From Pseudovibrio exalbescens (GTDB lineage Bacteria; Pseudomonadota; Alphaproteobacteria; Rhizobiales; Stappiaceae), in the NCBI RefSeq assembly GCF_028737195.1, contig NZ_JAQZAJ010000005.1, positions 338,168 to 402,167 of the forward strand: a stretch of DNA of 64,000 bases, written 5' to 3'. Made by a program: the position numbers and the translations under genes. Each line of letters opens with the position of its first letter. Within the stretch, counting starts at the first letter, position 1. A model generated the notes under the pieces. It was not told where the DNA came from. It made no database searches and saw nothing but the letters and a program-made list of their open reading frames with translations. Below, piece by piece: positions 16,464 to 25,281 of the stretch.

Positions 16464-18263
16464 TCAAACGAGACGGAAAACGTTGACCGGCTCGTCCCGT
16501 CCGCGAAGCTCAAATGAGCCAACGAGATCACCACGTTCAGCCTCTGACAAGTGTTTCACTGTTTCTTCACTGGCAAGCGCGAGCACCTTGGCGTTCGCTT
16601 CCACCGTCTTGCCCAGTTCTTGCAGTCGAGAAGCCACGTTCACGGCATCCCCGATTACTGTGTAGTCCATGCGTTCGCTGGAGCCGATGTTGCCTACAAC
16701 CACAGTTCCAGTATGAAGGCCGATACGCACACGCAGCTTGTCACAAGGTTCAGGGCCGCCCGCGCGTGCAAGAAGCTCCCTCTCAATCAGTTTCACCGCT
16801 TCGACAGCGCGCTCGGCATGGTCTTTCATTTCCTCGGGCGCTCCCCAGAAGGCCATAACCCCATCCCCCAGATATTTATCGATCGTGCCGCCAGTTGAGG
16901 TGATCAGCTTCGAAATCTCCTCAAAATGAGCGTTGAGCAGGGCTGTTGTTTCTTCTGCCGACAACCGCGACGCAACAGTAGTGAAGCCGGCGATATCAGA
17001 GAACATGATTGTCATGGTTCGAAGTTCAGTATTCTTCAAGCCTCTGAAGTCGCGTTCCAGAAGCACCCGAACCAGATCACGCGGCACATACCGGGAGAAC
17101 GCCTCAAGCGCTCCAATTGCTGCATTGAAACTGGCATTGGTCTCATCCAACTCGCGCAGATGAGAGCGCGGCAATGGTGGTTTACCCTCCAGATCCAGAT
17201 GCCGAATGTCCATCGCTTTCTCTGCAAGCGCCCGGATTGGCCGTCCCAGTGCACGGCCAAAGAACACCAGTGCTACAAGCCCCACAATCAGCACAGCAAC
17301 AGCAACCATCACCATACGATTGAGGTTGGTCAGCGGCTGGCCAAACTCAGCAGCGGACATGTAACTTCCAACGAGCAGCGGAATGTTCTGGTGCCTGTTC
17401 AACGGCGCGTAAATGAACAGCATGTGCTGCTCGAGGGACTGGTCAACGTGAGCGCCAAAATCCACCCTCAACATTTGCTGTCTACCGCTTCGGTCCCAGA
17501 TGCGGGGAAGTGGCGTGCCGGTCATGTCAGAGAGTTTGGGAACGGGATGAAGCACGGTGTGCGCGATGTCGTCAAATATCGGCTCGGTGCTTGCCAACAC
17601 TTTGTCCTTTTGGAACAAAATGAATGGCTTCTGGCCGTCGCGCCAGACCATGCGGTCGAGGAGATGCTCCAGATCACGCACCGGATAGTCGACAGTTATT
17701 CGCGCAAGCGCAGTCTCAAACTCCGGCTTCAAATAAACAATCAACCGCAGATAAGTCTCGTTCAACTCACTGTCGAAGTATGGCGGGGCCCAAATCTTGG
17801 TCCCATGCTGGGCTTGCTCTGGCACTGAGAGCGGCTTGCCAAGCTTGACGTAGTTTTCGCTTCCGTCTTCGCTCAAGCGCACCACGATGGTGCGCCCATC
17901 TGGATAGGTATAGCTGATGCGGCCGATGTTGGTCTGACGAGCCAGAATACGGGCAAGGTGCTGTTGCAATCCCTCCGGCGCTTTCATCAGCTCCCGATCC
18001 GTCATGATGTCGGCAATAATCAATCCGACTGTCTCCTCTTGCGAGAAGAATTCGTCGACCACCTCAAGACTGCGCTCGAGCATGAGTTCGCCGATCTCTG
18101 CCATCATGCGAGAGGTTTGGCGCTCCGCAGTCCACGTCATGAACAGCAACATGGTGCCGGCAACAGCCAGCAGGAGAAGTCCAAAACCGCCACCCAAGAC
18201 CCAGGTGATTGGCAGCCGCCAATGGCGCTCGCTTTGTGTCTTGTGGTTGGTGGCGTCAGGCAT
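16464..18263 (-). CDS. Membrane-bound class III adenylate/guanylate cyclase
   Basis: 599 residues. A first membrane helix lies at about 20-45 (VLGGGFGLLLLAVAGTMLLF). A large periplasmic sensor region follows, a second helix lies near 318-340 (MVAVAVLIVGLVALVFFG), then a HAMP-like linker and a C-terminal catalytic domain from about 410. Metal-binding aspartates are in MFSDIAGFT and KYLGDGVMAFWGAP, and the transition-state Asn/Arg region is DAVNVASRLQELGK. It should make cAMP or cGMP in response to a periplasmic signal; which nucleotide is not settled by eye. It is 18 bp after rsmE, so it is probably co-transcribed. Confidence 0.92.
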   Translation of the reverse strand: MPDATNHKTQSERHWRLPITWVLGGGFGLLLLAVAGTMLLFMTWTAERQTSRMMAEIGELMLERSLEVVDEFFSQEETVGLIIADIMTDRELMKAPEGLQQHLARILARQTNIGRISYTYPDGRTIVVRLSEDGSENYVKLGKPLSVPEQAQHGTKIWAPPYFDSELNETYLRLIVYLKPEFETALARITVDYPVRDLEHLLDRMVWRDGQKPFILFQKDKVLASTEPIFDDIAHTVLHPVPKLSDMTGTPLPRIWDRSGRQQMLRVDFGAHVDQSLEQHMLFIYAPLNRHQNIPLLVGSYMSAAEFGQPLTNLNRMVMVAVAVLIVGLVALVFFGRALGRPIRALAEKAMDIRHLDLEGKPPLPRSHLRELDETNASFNAAIGALEAFSRYVPRDLVRVLLERDFRGLKNTELRTMTIMFSDIAGFTTVASRLSAEETTALLNAHFEEISKLITSTGGTIDKYLGDGVMAFWGAPEEMKDHAERAVEAVKLIERELLARAGGPEPCDKLRVRIGLHTGTVVVGNIGSSERMDYTVIGDAVNVASRLQELGKTVEANAKVLALASEETVKHLSEAERGDLVGSFELRGRDEPVNVFRLV

Positions 18264-18281
18264 TCCGGCGTCTCCCAGGTT

Positions 18282-19031
18282 TTAGAACCAGTCACCCATC
18301 CTGGCTTGAACAACAGCCATGGCAGCGACAGCTGCGGTGTCGGCTCTCAGCACTCTAGGACCTAACGGCATAGGATGGACAAATGATTGATCGCGCAGCA
18401 TTTTGCGCTCTTCTTCCGAGAAGCCACCTTCAGGACCAATAAGCAGAGCCAGCGGACCATCGGGCACATTCTCCAGCGCGGGGAGTGGGTTCTGAGAGCG
18501 TTCACCCTCGTCACAAAAGATCAACGCGCGCTCCGCATCGTTTTGTGCCCAATCCGCCACAAGCGCGGTCAGTTTGACTGGCTCCAGAACCTCTGGAATG
18601 TGAAGCACCCCACATTGCTCGCAGGCTTCAATCACATTCGCATTCATGCGCTGCAGGTTCAGCTTTGGGTTTTGTGTGTGCTGGGTCAACACCGGGCGTA
18701 AGCGCCCTGCCCCCATCTCGACAGCCTTCTGCACCATGTAATCCAGCCGAGCCAGCTTCAGGGGTGCAAAAATGTAATCCAGCTGCGGCTTTGGGCTTTG
18801 TTCTCGGATCAGTCTGGTGACGATGAGATCACATGACTTGCGACCAGTGGCCTGCACTTCTGCCATCCATTCGCCGTCGCGACCATTAAACACCAACAGC
18901 TCAGCGCCATCCTTCATGCGTAAAACATTGAGCAAATAGTTCGCCTGCGCCCGGTCGGCTTCTACGCGTGTTTTTTCTTCCAGCGGATGGTCAAGATAAA
19001 GCCGCTGCATGCGGAATTCCGAACGAGGCAT
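18282..19031 (-). CDS. rsmE: 16S rRNA (uracil(1498)-N(3))-methyltransferase RsmE
   Basis: 249 residues, the standard RsmE length. The N-terminal part is a PUA-like RNA-binding region ([31 protein letters not shown]). The C-terminal part is a SPOUT methyltransferase fold with the knot motifs [14 protein letters not shown] and [16 protein letters not shown]. It methylates N3 of U1498 in 16S rRNA using S-adenosylmethionine. The cyclase gene follows 18 bp later in the same direction. The ATG at 19031 gives the expected N-terminus. Confidence 0.95.
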   Translation of the reverse strand: MPRSEFRMQRLYLDHPLEEKTRVEADRAQANYLLNVLRMKDGAELLVFNGRDGEWMAEVQATGRKSCDLIVTRLIREQSPKPQLDYIFAPLKLARLDYMVQKAVEMGAGRLRPVLTQHTQNPKLNLQRMNANVIEACEQCGVLHIPEVLEPVKLTALVADWAQNDAERALIFCDEGERSQNPLPALENVPDGPLALLIGPEGGFSEEERKMLRDQSFVHPMPLGPRVLRADTAAVAAMAVVQARMGDWF

Positions 19032-19215
19032 AATTCAATCCGTCGCATTGATAGGTCTCGTCTTGTCTAAGGGATTTTTGGAGGTCCGAACAGAGTGCAC
19101 CTTTGCGTTTCTAACGATTTCATGGAGGGGAAACGTCTGCAGCGCTTGGTGTGCTTGAGCGAATAGCCTATAGAATGGATTCGATATTTTACAGGTTGAC
19201 GAGAGTTAGTGCATT

Positions 19216-20706
19216 TTGTCCGAACAATCGAACGTTGCCGAGTTTTCTGTCTCAGAGGTTTCCAACGCAATTAAGCGGACTATTGAGGATTCCTTTGACT
19301 ACGTTCGCGTGCGCGGCGAGCTGGGACGTGTGAGCCGCCCAGCTTCGGGCCACGTCTATCTGGACCTGAAAGATGATCGTTCGGTTCTTGCTGGCATCAT
19401 TTGGAAGGGGAACGCTGCCCGCCTTAAAGTGCAGCCGGAACAGGGCCTGGAAGTGATCGCGACCGGAAAGGTCACCACTTTCCCCGGACAATCCAAATAC
19501 CAGATGGTCATCGAGTCCATGGAGCCAGCAGGCGCTGGCGCCCTGATGGCGTTGTTGGAAGAACGGAAGAAGAAACTTGGCGCGGAAGGACTGTTCAATC
19601 CTGAACGCAAGCGGGCACTTCCCCGCATGCCTCGCGTTGTTGGCGTTGTCACTTCGCCCACCGGGGCTGTCATTCGCGATATTCTGCACCGGATCTCAGA
19701 CCGTTTTCCGCTGCATGTGATCGTTTGGCCTGTGCGTGTGCAAGGTGAAACATGCGGGGCCGAAGTTGCCAACGGTATTCGTGGTTTCAATGCACTGCCT
19801 GAAGGCGGACCAATCCCCCGTCCCGACGTGCTTATAGTAGCCCGTGGCGGCGGGAGCCTGGAAGACCTCTGGGGTTTCAACGATGAAGAAGCCGTGCGCG
19901 CAGCCGCAGACTCGCAGATCCCGCTGGTATCAGCGGTGGGTCACGAGACTGACTGGACGCTGATCGATCTGGCAGCCGACGTTCGGGCACCAACGCCAAC
20001 GGGCGCTGCCGAGTTTGTGGTGCCAGTGAAGTCTGAGTTGAAGGCGATGACGGATGACCTGTCACGTCGCCTGTCGACAGGCTTGTTACGCCTTTTGCAA
20101 AGCCGCAAGACTGAGCTGCGTGCAGCTGCCGCCTCTCTACCTGCGCCGCGTGACCTGCTCGCCCTTCCCCGCCAAAGATTTGATGTTGTCGCGGGACGGC
20201 TTGAGTACGGCTTGCGCATGAACACGCAAAGCCATCGCACACGCCTTGATACGGCAACACGCGGGCTCAGCCCGATCGCTCTATCCCGCCAGATCGCCTT
20301 CAACCATGAACGGCTTCGCAGCCTTGAAGGGCGGAGTGTCCAAGCCTATCGAAACCTCATCAATCGCCAGCGCATGAGGTTGGAAGGGGTGACGCAACTG
20401 CTGAACTCCCTGAGCTACGAGCGCGTGATCGAGCGTGGTTATGCCGTTGTTCGCGATGAGCATGACGCGCCAATTGGGTCCGCCACAGCGGTAGGCGAAG
20501 GACAGGCGCTGAAGCTGCAGATGAAGGGTGGGATTGTTGACGCCATTGCTGGTGGCAAAGGCTCAGATCCCGTGCCGCCGCCGAGCAGCGCCCCACAAGA
20601 GCCGGTTTTGGAAGAGCCCGAGGAAAAAGCGAAGCCCGTCCGCAAGAAAAGCACTCGCCCTGCAAAACCAAAGAAAACCGACGATGCTCAGGGCAGCTTG
20701 TTCTGA
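19216..20706 (+). CDS. xseA: Exodeoxyribonuclease VII large subunit
   Basis: 496 residues from a TTG at 19216, selected because the protein then begins [25 protein letters not shown], the normal XseA start. It has an N-terminal OB-fold ([23 protein letters not shown]), the catalytic exonuclease VII domain ([63 protein letters not shown]) and a long coiled coil. The C-terminal tail is rich in Pro, Glu and Lys. With XseB it degrades single-stranded DNA to oligonucleotides; xseB is not in this window. A strong terminator follows, so it is transcribed alone or as the last gene. Confidence 0.96.
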   Translation: MSEQSNVAEFSVSEVSNAIKRTIEDSFDYVRVRGELGRVSRPASGHVYLDLKDDRSVLAGIIWKGNAARLKVQPEQGLEVIATGKVTTFPGQSKYQMVIESMEPAGAGALMALLEERKKKLGAEGLFNPERKRALPRMPRVVGVVTSPTGAVIRDILHRISDRFPLHVIVWPVRVQGETCGAEVANGIRGFNALPEGGPIPRPDVLIVARGGGSLEDLWGFNDEEAVRAAADSQIPLVSAVGHETDWTLIDLAADVRAPTPTGAAEFVVPVKSELKAMTDDLSRRLSTGLLRLLQSRKTELRAAAASLPAPRDLLALPRQRFDVVAGRLEYGLRMNTQSHRTRLDTATRGLSPIALSRQIAFNHERLRSLEGRSVQAYRNLINRQRMRLEGVTQLLNSLSYERVIERGYAVVRDEHDAPIGSATAVGEGQALKLQMKGGIVDAIAGGKGSDPVPPPSSAPQEPVLEEPEEKAKPVRKKSTRPAKPKKTDDAQGSLF

Positions 20707-20736
20707 AATTTAAGGAACATGCATCAGTAGAAGGAA

Positions 20737-20770
20737 CGGCGCGGCTCTCACATGAAAGCCGCGCCGTTTT
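20737..20770 (+). terminator. Rho-independent terminator after xseA
   Basis: CGGCGCGGCT and AGCCGCGCCG form a perfect 10-bp stem with a 10-base loop followed by TTTT, 31 bp after the xseA stop. Confidence 0.9.
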
Positions 20771-20791
20771 ACATTCAACTCTGCGTAGGCT

Positions 20792-22159
20792 CTACATCAA
20801 AGAGGGCAGTATGGTGATGATTGCCGGGAAAGCGACCAGCACGGCCACGGTTACAACATCTGCCACAAAGAAGGGCATGCAGCCGCGAAACACTTCCTGA
20901 ACCGGAATATCCGGGCGCACACCCGAGACGACAAAGCAGTTGAGCCCTATAGGTGGCGTGATCAAACAGAGCTCCGCCATTTTCACCACGATAATACCGA
21001 ACCAGATGGCACAGGCCGCGCCGGACATGCCAAGCGCGCTGTCTGCGGCAGAAACATCTGGCCCACCGTTCAAAGCGATGATTGCAGGAAAGACCACGGG
21101 CAGCGTGAGCACCAACATGCCAATGGCGTCCATGAACATGCCCAGGACCGCATAGCCGAGAAGAATGCAGATCACGATCAAGAGCGGTGCGTAGTAAAGG
21201 CCAACGATGAAGTCCTTAAAGGCATCTGGCAGACCGGCAAACCCAAGGAAGCGAACATAGACCAGCACGCCCCAAATGAGTGTGAAGATCATCACCGTCA
21301 GCCGTGCGGTTTCGTGCAGCGCTTGGAACAACTGCTTGGTGCGCATGCCTTTATAGAAAGCTGTCAGCAACACCACGAAGGCCCCAAGTGAGCCCGCTTC
21401 TGTTGGCGTGGCAAAGCCAAAGTAGAGACTGGAAAAAATGATCAGGATCACGCCGATGATGGGGAGTGTCCCCGGCACCGCACTGAAGCGTTGGCCCCAC
21501 GTGAAGCCGCCAATAGCGGGGGCCCCGCCCTTCCACTTGGCCATGAAGTAAATGATGAGACCATAGATGATGACCGAAACGACACCTGGCAGGAAACCCG
21601 CCATCAGCAACTTGCCAACGGACTCTTCCACCAAGATGGCGTAGATCACGAGGATCGCACTGGGAGGGATCAGAGAGGCCAAGGTACCACCTGCAGCTAC
21701 AACAGCCGCAGAAAGGCGCGGTGAATAGCCTGCTTTCAGCATTTCCGGAATGGCCACGCGCGCAAATACGGCTGAGGTCGCGGTAGATGCACCCGAGACC
21801 GCAGCAAAGCCGGCGGTTGCAAATACGGTACCGATGGCCATTCCGCCGGGCAGCCAGCCAAGCCAACGCTTTGACGCTTCAAACAGGTGTTTCGTCAGGC
21901 CTGCGTAGTAGGCGAGAAAGCCGATCAGAATAAAGGTCGGCAACACAGACAGGGCGTAGGTTACTGATTTCGAGTGCGGAATGGTGCCTGCCATCTTGAG
22001 CGCCACCATGAAACCACGTTCAAAGCCCATCCGCATGGAGAAGATGGCGATCATGCCTACCAGACCCACAAAGGCCGCAGCAAAAGCAACCCGAACGCCG
22101 AAGACGACCAGCACGAGCAGTACGCCGGTCATGATCAAACCGATGTCGAAAGGTGTCAT
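20792..22159 (-). CDS. TRAP transporter large permease (DctM type)
   Basis: 455 residues, many hydrophobic segments. Family markers are GLPxxF-like FAAVSGASTATSAVFARVAIPEM, LIPPSAILVIYAILVEESVGKLLMAG and the C-terminal LITPPIGLNCFVVSGV. It forms the ion-coupled translocation channel of a tripartite ATP-independent periplasmic transporter in the inner membrane. Its start overlaps the small-permease stop by 4 bp (ATGA), indicating translational coupling. The substrate class (organic acids in most characterised cases) is not fixed by the sequence. Confidence 0.94.
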   Translation of the reverse strand: MTPFDIGLIMTGVLLVLVVFGVRVAFAAAFVGLVGMIAIFSMRMGFERGFMVALKMAGTIPHSKSVTYALSVLPTFILIGFLAYYAGLTKHLFEASKRWLGWLPGGMAIGTVFATAGFAAVSGASTATSAVFARVAIPEMLKAGYSPRLSAAVVAAGGTLASLIPPSAILVIYAILVEESVGKLLMAGFLPGVVSVIIYGLIIYFMAKWKGGAPAIGGFTWGQRFSAVPGTLPIIGVILIIFSSLYFGFATPTEAGSLGAFVVLLTAFYKGMRTKQLFQALHETARLTVMIFTLIWGVLVYVRFLGFAGLPDAFKDFIVGLYYAPLLIVICILLGYAVLGMFMDAIGMLVLTLPVVFPAIIALNGGPDVSAADSALGMSGAACAIWFGIIVVKMAELCLITPPIGLNCFVVSGVRPDIPVQEVFRGCMPFFVADVVTVAVLVAFPAIITILPSLM

Positions 22160-22794
22160 CGCGCTCCCCCTTCCTGATGTTCCTCAAGGAACGCTTCTTC
22201 GATCTCTGCTTTGGCATGTTCTGCCGCATCATGCTTGTGAGGTAGGTCGAGCAGGGGCCGAGATGGATCGATGATCAGGCGGCTATAGCCATAAAGCTGC
22301 AGGCAAAGACGCAGCCACAGCAATGAAAGTGCCAGCGGCACCAGCAACTTGGACGGCCAGGTTGGGAGCCCCACATCAATGGTGCTGTCACCCAATGACC
22401 AGGAACGATCGAAATGGAGATAGGAACCGTAGATCAGGATGGTCACCACAAACAGAATGATCAGCACTCCGAAGAACTCGGCGATCCAGAGCCCGCGGCC
22501 CTTGAAGGTGCCTAGCAACAACTCCATTCGAATATGACCGCCGACGCGCTGACAGTAGGCCACGCCCAGAAATGCAAAGACGGCCATGGCCTGCTCTGTG
22601 AAGTCAATGAAACCGGGAACAGGCTGGTTGAAGAGGTTGCGGCCAACCACCTGCGCCACGGCGAGAAACATAAGCAGCAAAATGCTCGTCGCAGCGATCA
22701 GATTGAAGAAATTCTCGAGCTTGCCCAGAGCTCCCGTAAATTTCAGGTAGCGCCGGTCTTCTCCGTCTGCACCCGAGGTATGAACTGTTGTCAT
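22156..22794 (-). CDS. TRAP transporter small permease (DctQ type)
   Basis: 212 residues from the ATG at 22794 (MTTVHTSGADGEDRRYLKFTG); the open frame extends to 22890 but the extra residues overlap an intergenic hairpin and lack family similarity. Four membrane helices are visible (IAATSILLLMFLAVAQVVGRN, FTEQAMAVFAFLGVAYC, WIAEFFGVLIILFVVTILIYG, LLVPLALSLLWLRLCLQLYG). The Cys in AYCQRVGGHIRME fits the family core. It pairs with the DctM-type permease whose start overlaps its stop. The charged C-terminal tail (HKHDAAEHAKAEIEEAFLEE) is longer than usual. Confidence 0.9.
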   Translation of the reverse strand: MTTVHTSGADGEDRRYLKFTGALGKLENFFNLIAATSILLLMFLAVAQVVGRNLFNQPVPGFIDFTEQAMAVFAFLGVAYCQRVGGHIRMELLLGTFKGRGLWIAEFFGVLIILFVVTILIYGSYLHFDRSWSLGDSTIDVGLPTWPSKLLVPLALSLLWLRLCLQLYGYSRLIIDPSRPLLDLPHKHDAAEHAKAEIEEAFLEEHQEGGAR

Positions 22795-22845
22795 TGATAG
22801 GTTTCCACCAATCAGAGGGGTAAGTGCGCCTGCCCAGGGAGCGCA

Positions 22846-22883
22846 AGAAAGCAAAGAGGCCCCACCGCCTTGGACGGGGGGCC
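22846..22883 (-). promoter_or_regulatory. Hairpin between TRAP binding-protein and permease genes
   Basis: On the minus strand GGCCCC plus CCG pair with CGG plus GGGGCC around a 7-base loop, followed by the T-rich TCTTTGCTTTCTT. It lies between the dctP-type stop and the dctQ-type start. It may act as a partial terminator or mRNA stabiliser that sets a higher level of binding protein than permease. Confidence 0.5.
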
Positions 22884-22904
22884 CCAACAACGTTTTCCAA
22901 GCTC

Positions 22905-23921
22905 TTACTGGGACATGGTGTCCTGTACGAGTTTCAGAAGCTCGTCACCCGGAACCCCCTTGGATTCCATATCTGCCAACCACGCATCCCAAACAGGCTG
23001 ACCTGCTTTTTCCTTGAAGGACGCCAGCTCTTCCTGTGAGAAAGAGATCTGAGCCACACCGTTTTCTTCCAGCGCTGGATAGAACTTCTCATAGACCGCT
23101 GCGTAGGTTGCAACGTAGTGGTCAAGCGCAGGCTGGATGCTCTCATTCAGCGCTTGCTTGAAGTCATCCGGCAACATGTCATAGGCATCCATGTTTACCA
23201 CCACAGGACAATGGACGGTGCCTGGATTCAGGTTTGTGGTCCACCAGTTACCTGCCTCGATCGTGTTGAACGACAGGTGTGCATGGGGCGCAAAGGACAC
23301 GGCCCTGACCGTGCCGGAATCAAGCGCCTGATAAGCTTCCGCGGCAGTTACAGATGTTGGAACCGCACCGACAATCTCCATTGCACTTCCGATGCCACCC
23401 AGCGCGCGAACGCGCATTCCTTCGAAGTCCGCAACGGTCTGCGGCGCATCACCTGCCCCGAGAATGTTGTATTGCGGCATCGGCGAGGACATCAGCGGCT
23501 TGGCATTCCAGCGCGCCAGATCCTTTTGAACGGCTGGGTGCTGATAGAGCGCGAGATCAACCTTGATCTGGGTTTCAAGATCAGGAACGCCGAGGAAAGG
23601 CAACTCGGTCACGGTCAGCGTCGGGTTCTTGTCGGCGTGGTAGGAGGCGCAGAACTGGGCCATTTCAAACGCACCAATAGCAATGCCATCAAGGTTTTCG
23701 CGCGACTTGGACAGTGCGCCGCCGTAGTGCAGCTTGATTTCGAAGCGGCCATCCGTACGGGTCGCAACTTCGGAGGCAAGCTTCTCGATGTGTTCGGTAA
23801 ACGCCCGGCGCTTACCCCAAAGAGACACGTTCCATGTCAAGTCTGCGGCGAATGCTTCGGCAGTGAAGGATGCGCCCATGGTCAGCGCTAGGACGGCGGT
23901 GGCGCTTTTCATCAGATTCAT
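22905..23921 (-). CDS. TRAP transporter periplasmic substrate-binding protein (DctP type)
   Basis: 338 residues with a signal peptide (MNLMKSATAVLALTMGASFTAEAFA, cleavage before ADLTW). The mature domain shows the DctP layout: LASEVATRTDGRFEIKLHYGGALSKSRENLDGIAIGAFEM, GMRVRALGGIGSAMEIVGAVPTSVTAAEAYQALDSGTVRAV. The conserved arginine expected to bind the ligand carboxylate is in MRVRALGG. It delivers ligand to the membrane subunits encoded by the next two genes. It is the first gene of the operon; its promoter is in the 424 bp intergenic region shared with the stress-protein gene. Confidence 0.93.
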   Translation of the reverse strand: MNLMKSATAVLALTMGASFTAEAFAADLTWNVSLWGKRRAFTEHIEKLASEVATRTDGRFEIKLHYGGALSKSRENLDGIAIGAFEMAQFCASYHADKNPTLTVTELPFLGVPDLETQIKVDLALYQHPAVQKDLARWNAKPLMSSPMPQYNILGAGDAPQTVADFEGMRVRALGGIGSAMEIVGAVPTSVTAAEAYQALDSGTVRAVSFAPHAHLSFNTIEAGNWWTTNLNPGTVHCPVVVNMDAYDMLPDDFKQALNESIQPALDHYVATYAAVYEKFYPALEENGVAQISFSQEELASFKEKAGQPVWDAWLADMESKGVPGDELLKLVQDTMSQ

Positions 23922-24243
23922 TGTGTTTTGCTCCCATTATTCGTCTCCCGCCCGCACCAATCTCCCAATGCATACGGGTAACCCCTATAGGTATAGGTGA
24001 CTATTTCTAACACATGGATGCAAAAAGAAAACCGTTTCATCCGAAGGTTTAATGTGCTTCCGCAAGGATCATTCAGCAAAAATCACCCAGCACAAAGAGT
24101 GACCTAGAGAGAGCACTAAACTCTAGATACATTGTTGCACGTAGTTGCACTAGCTTGGCATATATCACAGTATATTTGATAGTACTGATATATGATTTTC
24201 TGAATAAACTATTGTTTTTCAGAGAGATAATAAAATGCTCCTT

Positions 24244-24257
24244 TTGATAAGCATCAA
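24244..24257 (+). promoter_or_regulatory. FNR/FixK-type anaerobox
   Basis: TTGATAAGCATCAA is a perfect match to TTGAT-N4-ATCAA. It lies 88 bp before the Usp start codon. A TATAAG at 24283-24288 is placed so that the box would be centred near -42, the class II activator position. This predicts induction of the Usp gene when oxygen is low. Confidence 0.7.
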
Positions 24258-24282
24258 GGAGCATCCTCGCGCGTGCAGATAG

Positions 24283-24288
24283 TATAAG
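24283..24288 (+). promoter_or_regulatory. Candidate -10 element of the Usp promoter
   Basis: TATAAG, 5 of 6 bases matching TATAAT, about 35 bp downstream of the centre of the FNR-type box and 57 bp before the start codon. Confidence 0.5.
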
Positions 24289-24345
24289 TACCGCTGGGTC
24301 TAATACCCAACTCAGCACCGCCAAAAAAGGCAGGGAGAAAAGCAA

Positions 24346-25176
24346 ATGGCAATCAAGGACATTATTGTTGTCACGGACTTGAATGGTGAGCAGCCAGCAT
24401 CCCAAGTTGGCGTCGCACTTGCCGCAAGAGAAGGCGCGCATGCGACTGGTTTGGCCTTGGCATTTGAGCCAATCGTTCCCGGCTTCATCGCAGCCCCAAT
24501 GCCCGCTGATTTCCTGCAGATGGCCCACGATCAGGCAGTCTCCGCAGCTAAAAAATCTCTCGAAAAGTTCGACCATTACGTCAAGATGGCCGGCATCAGC
24601 GGCGAAACCCGCACGGAAGAAATGGTCACGGGTGGTTCTCTCGACCCAGTTCTGCGCCAGGCCCGCCTAACCGACATGATCGTGGTTGGGCAGGACAACC
24701 CGGATGATCCGGAGCCAATGCGTGAACTGATCATTGAAGCTCTGCTATTTGACACCGGCGTGCCCGTCATGCTCGTGCCTTACATCTCCAAGGGCGACTT
24801 TGCACCCAAGAAGGTCATGATTGCATGGGATGGCAGTGCCACTTGCGCCCGCGCCGTTCATGCGGCCATGCCAATGCTGGAAAAGGCTGATGACGTGAAC
24901 GTGGTCATTGTCGACAAGGGGAAAACTTTTGTGGGCGAGCCCGGCGCTGATATTGCAACTTACCTTGCACGTCACAACATTGAAGTTAACGTGCAGGTGA
25001 TCGCGAACCCGCAAGTGTCCGTCTCTGACGCGCTCTTGAACTATGTCTCTGAACAGAACATGGACCTGGTCGTCATGGGTGGTTATGGCACGAGCCGGTT
25101 CCGCGAGTACATTCTGGGCGGCGCAACCCGTGACATCCTCAGCAGCATGACCGTACCGGTCATCATGACCCACTAA
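24346..25176 (+). CDS. Universal stress protein, two UspA domains
   Basis: 276 residues. The C-terminal Usp domain is canonical: KKVMIAWDGSATCARAVHAAMPML and the nucleotide-binding run GGYGTSRFREYILGGATRD. The N-terminal half (DIIVVTDLNGEQPASQVGVALAAREGAHATGLAL) is a degenerate Usp domain. Such tandem proteins act in the cytoplasm in stress and low-oxygen adaptation, often binding ATP. GGGAGA lies upstream of the ATG. An FNR-type box lies upstream. The Pat-like gene follows after a terminator, so the two are neighbours but may be transcribed separately. Confidence 0.92.
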   Translation: MAIKDIIVVTDLNGEQPASQVGVALAAREGAHATGLALAFEPIVPGFIAAPMPADFLQMAHDQAVSAAKKSLEKFDHYVKMAGISGETRTEEMVTGGSLDPVLRQARLTDMIVVGQDNPDDPEPMRELIIEALLFDTGVPVMLVPYISKGDFAPKKVMIAWDGSATCARAVHAAMPMLEKADDVNVVIVDKGKTFVGEPGADIATYLARHNIEVNVQVIANPQVSVSDALLNYVSEQNMDLVVMGGYGTSRFREYILGGATRDILSSMTVPVIMTH

Positions 25177-25207
25177 GTCTTTATTGCTGCTACATTTTCG
25201 AGATCAC

Positions 25208-25241
25208 GGTGCACGTTGCAAATCGCGGCGTGCACCTTTTT
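25208..25241 (+). terminator. Rho-independent terminator after the Usp gene
   Basis: GGTGCACG and CGTGCACC form an 8-bp stem with a 13-base loop followed by TTTTT, 31 bp after the Usp stop and 41 bp before the next start codon. Confidence 0.75.
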
Positions 25242-25281
25242 GATGAGCCTGCCGGTTTCTAACCATTCGGAGCGCTAGTGC

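Larger units (their letters stand above)
23922..24345. other. 424-bp intergenic region between divergent TRAP and Usp genes
   Basis: This stretch holds no convincing gene. Its right half is distinctly AT-rich compared with the flanks. It contains an FNR-type box at 24244 and a fitting -10 at 24283 for the rightward gene. Nearer the TRAP start a CCTATAGG palindrome (23984-23991) sits in a partially symmetric sequence and might be a TRAP operator. Confidence 0.6.

Noticed and set aside
16926..17828. 300-residue open frame on the plus strand
   Set aside because: It lies fully inside the cyclase gene on the other strand, has His/Gln-rich shadow composition and no family motif.
24073..24576. 167-residue open frame on the minus strand across the Usp promoter
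   Set aside because: It runs through the AT-rich promoter region and into the Usp gene on the other strand, with no family similarity.
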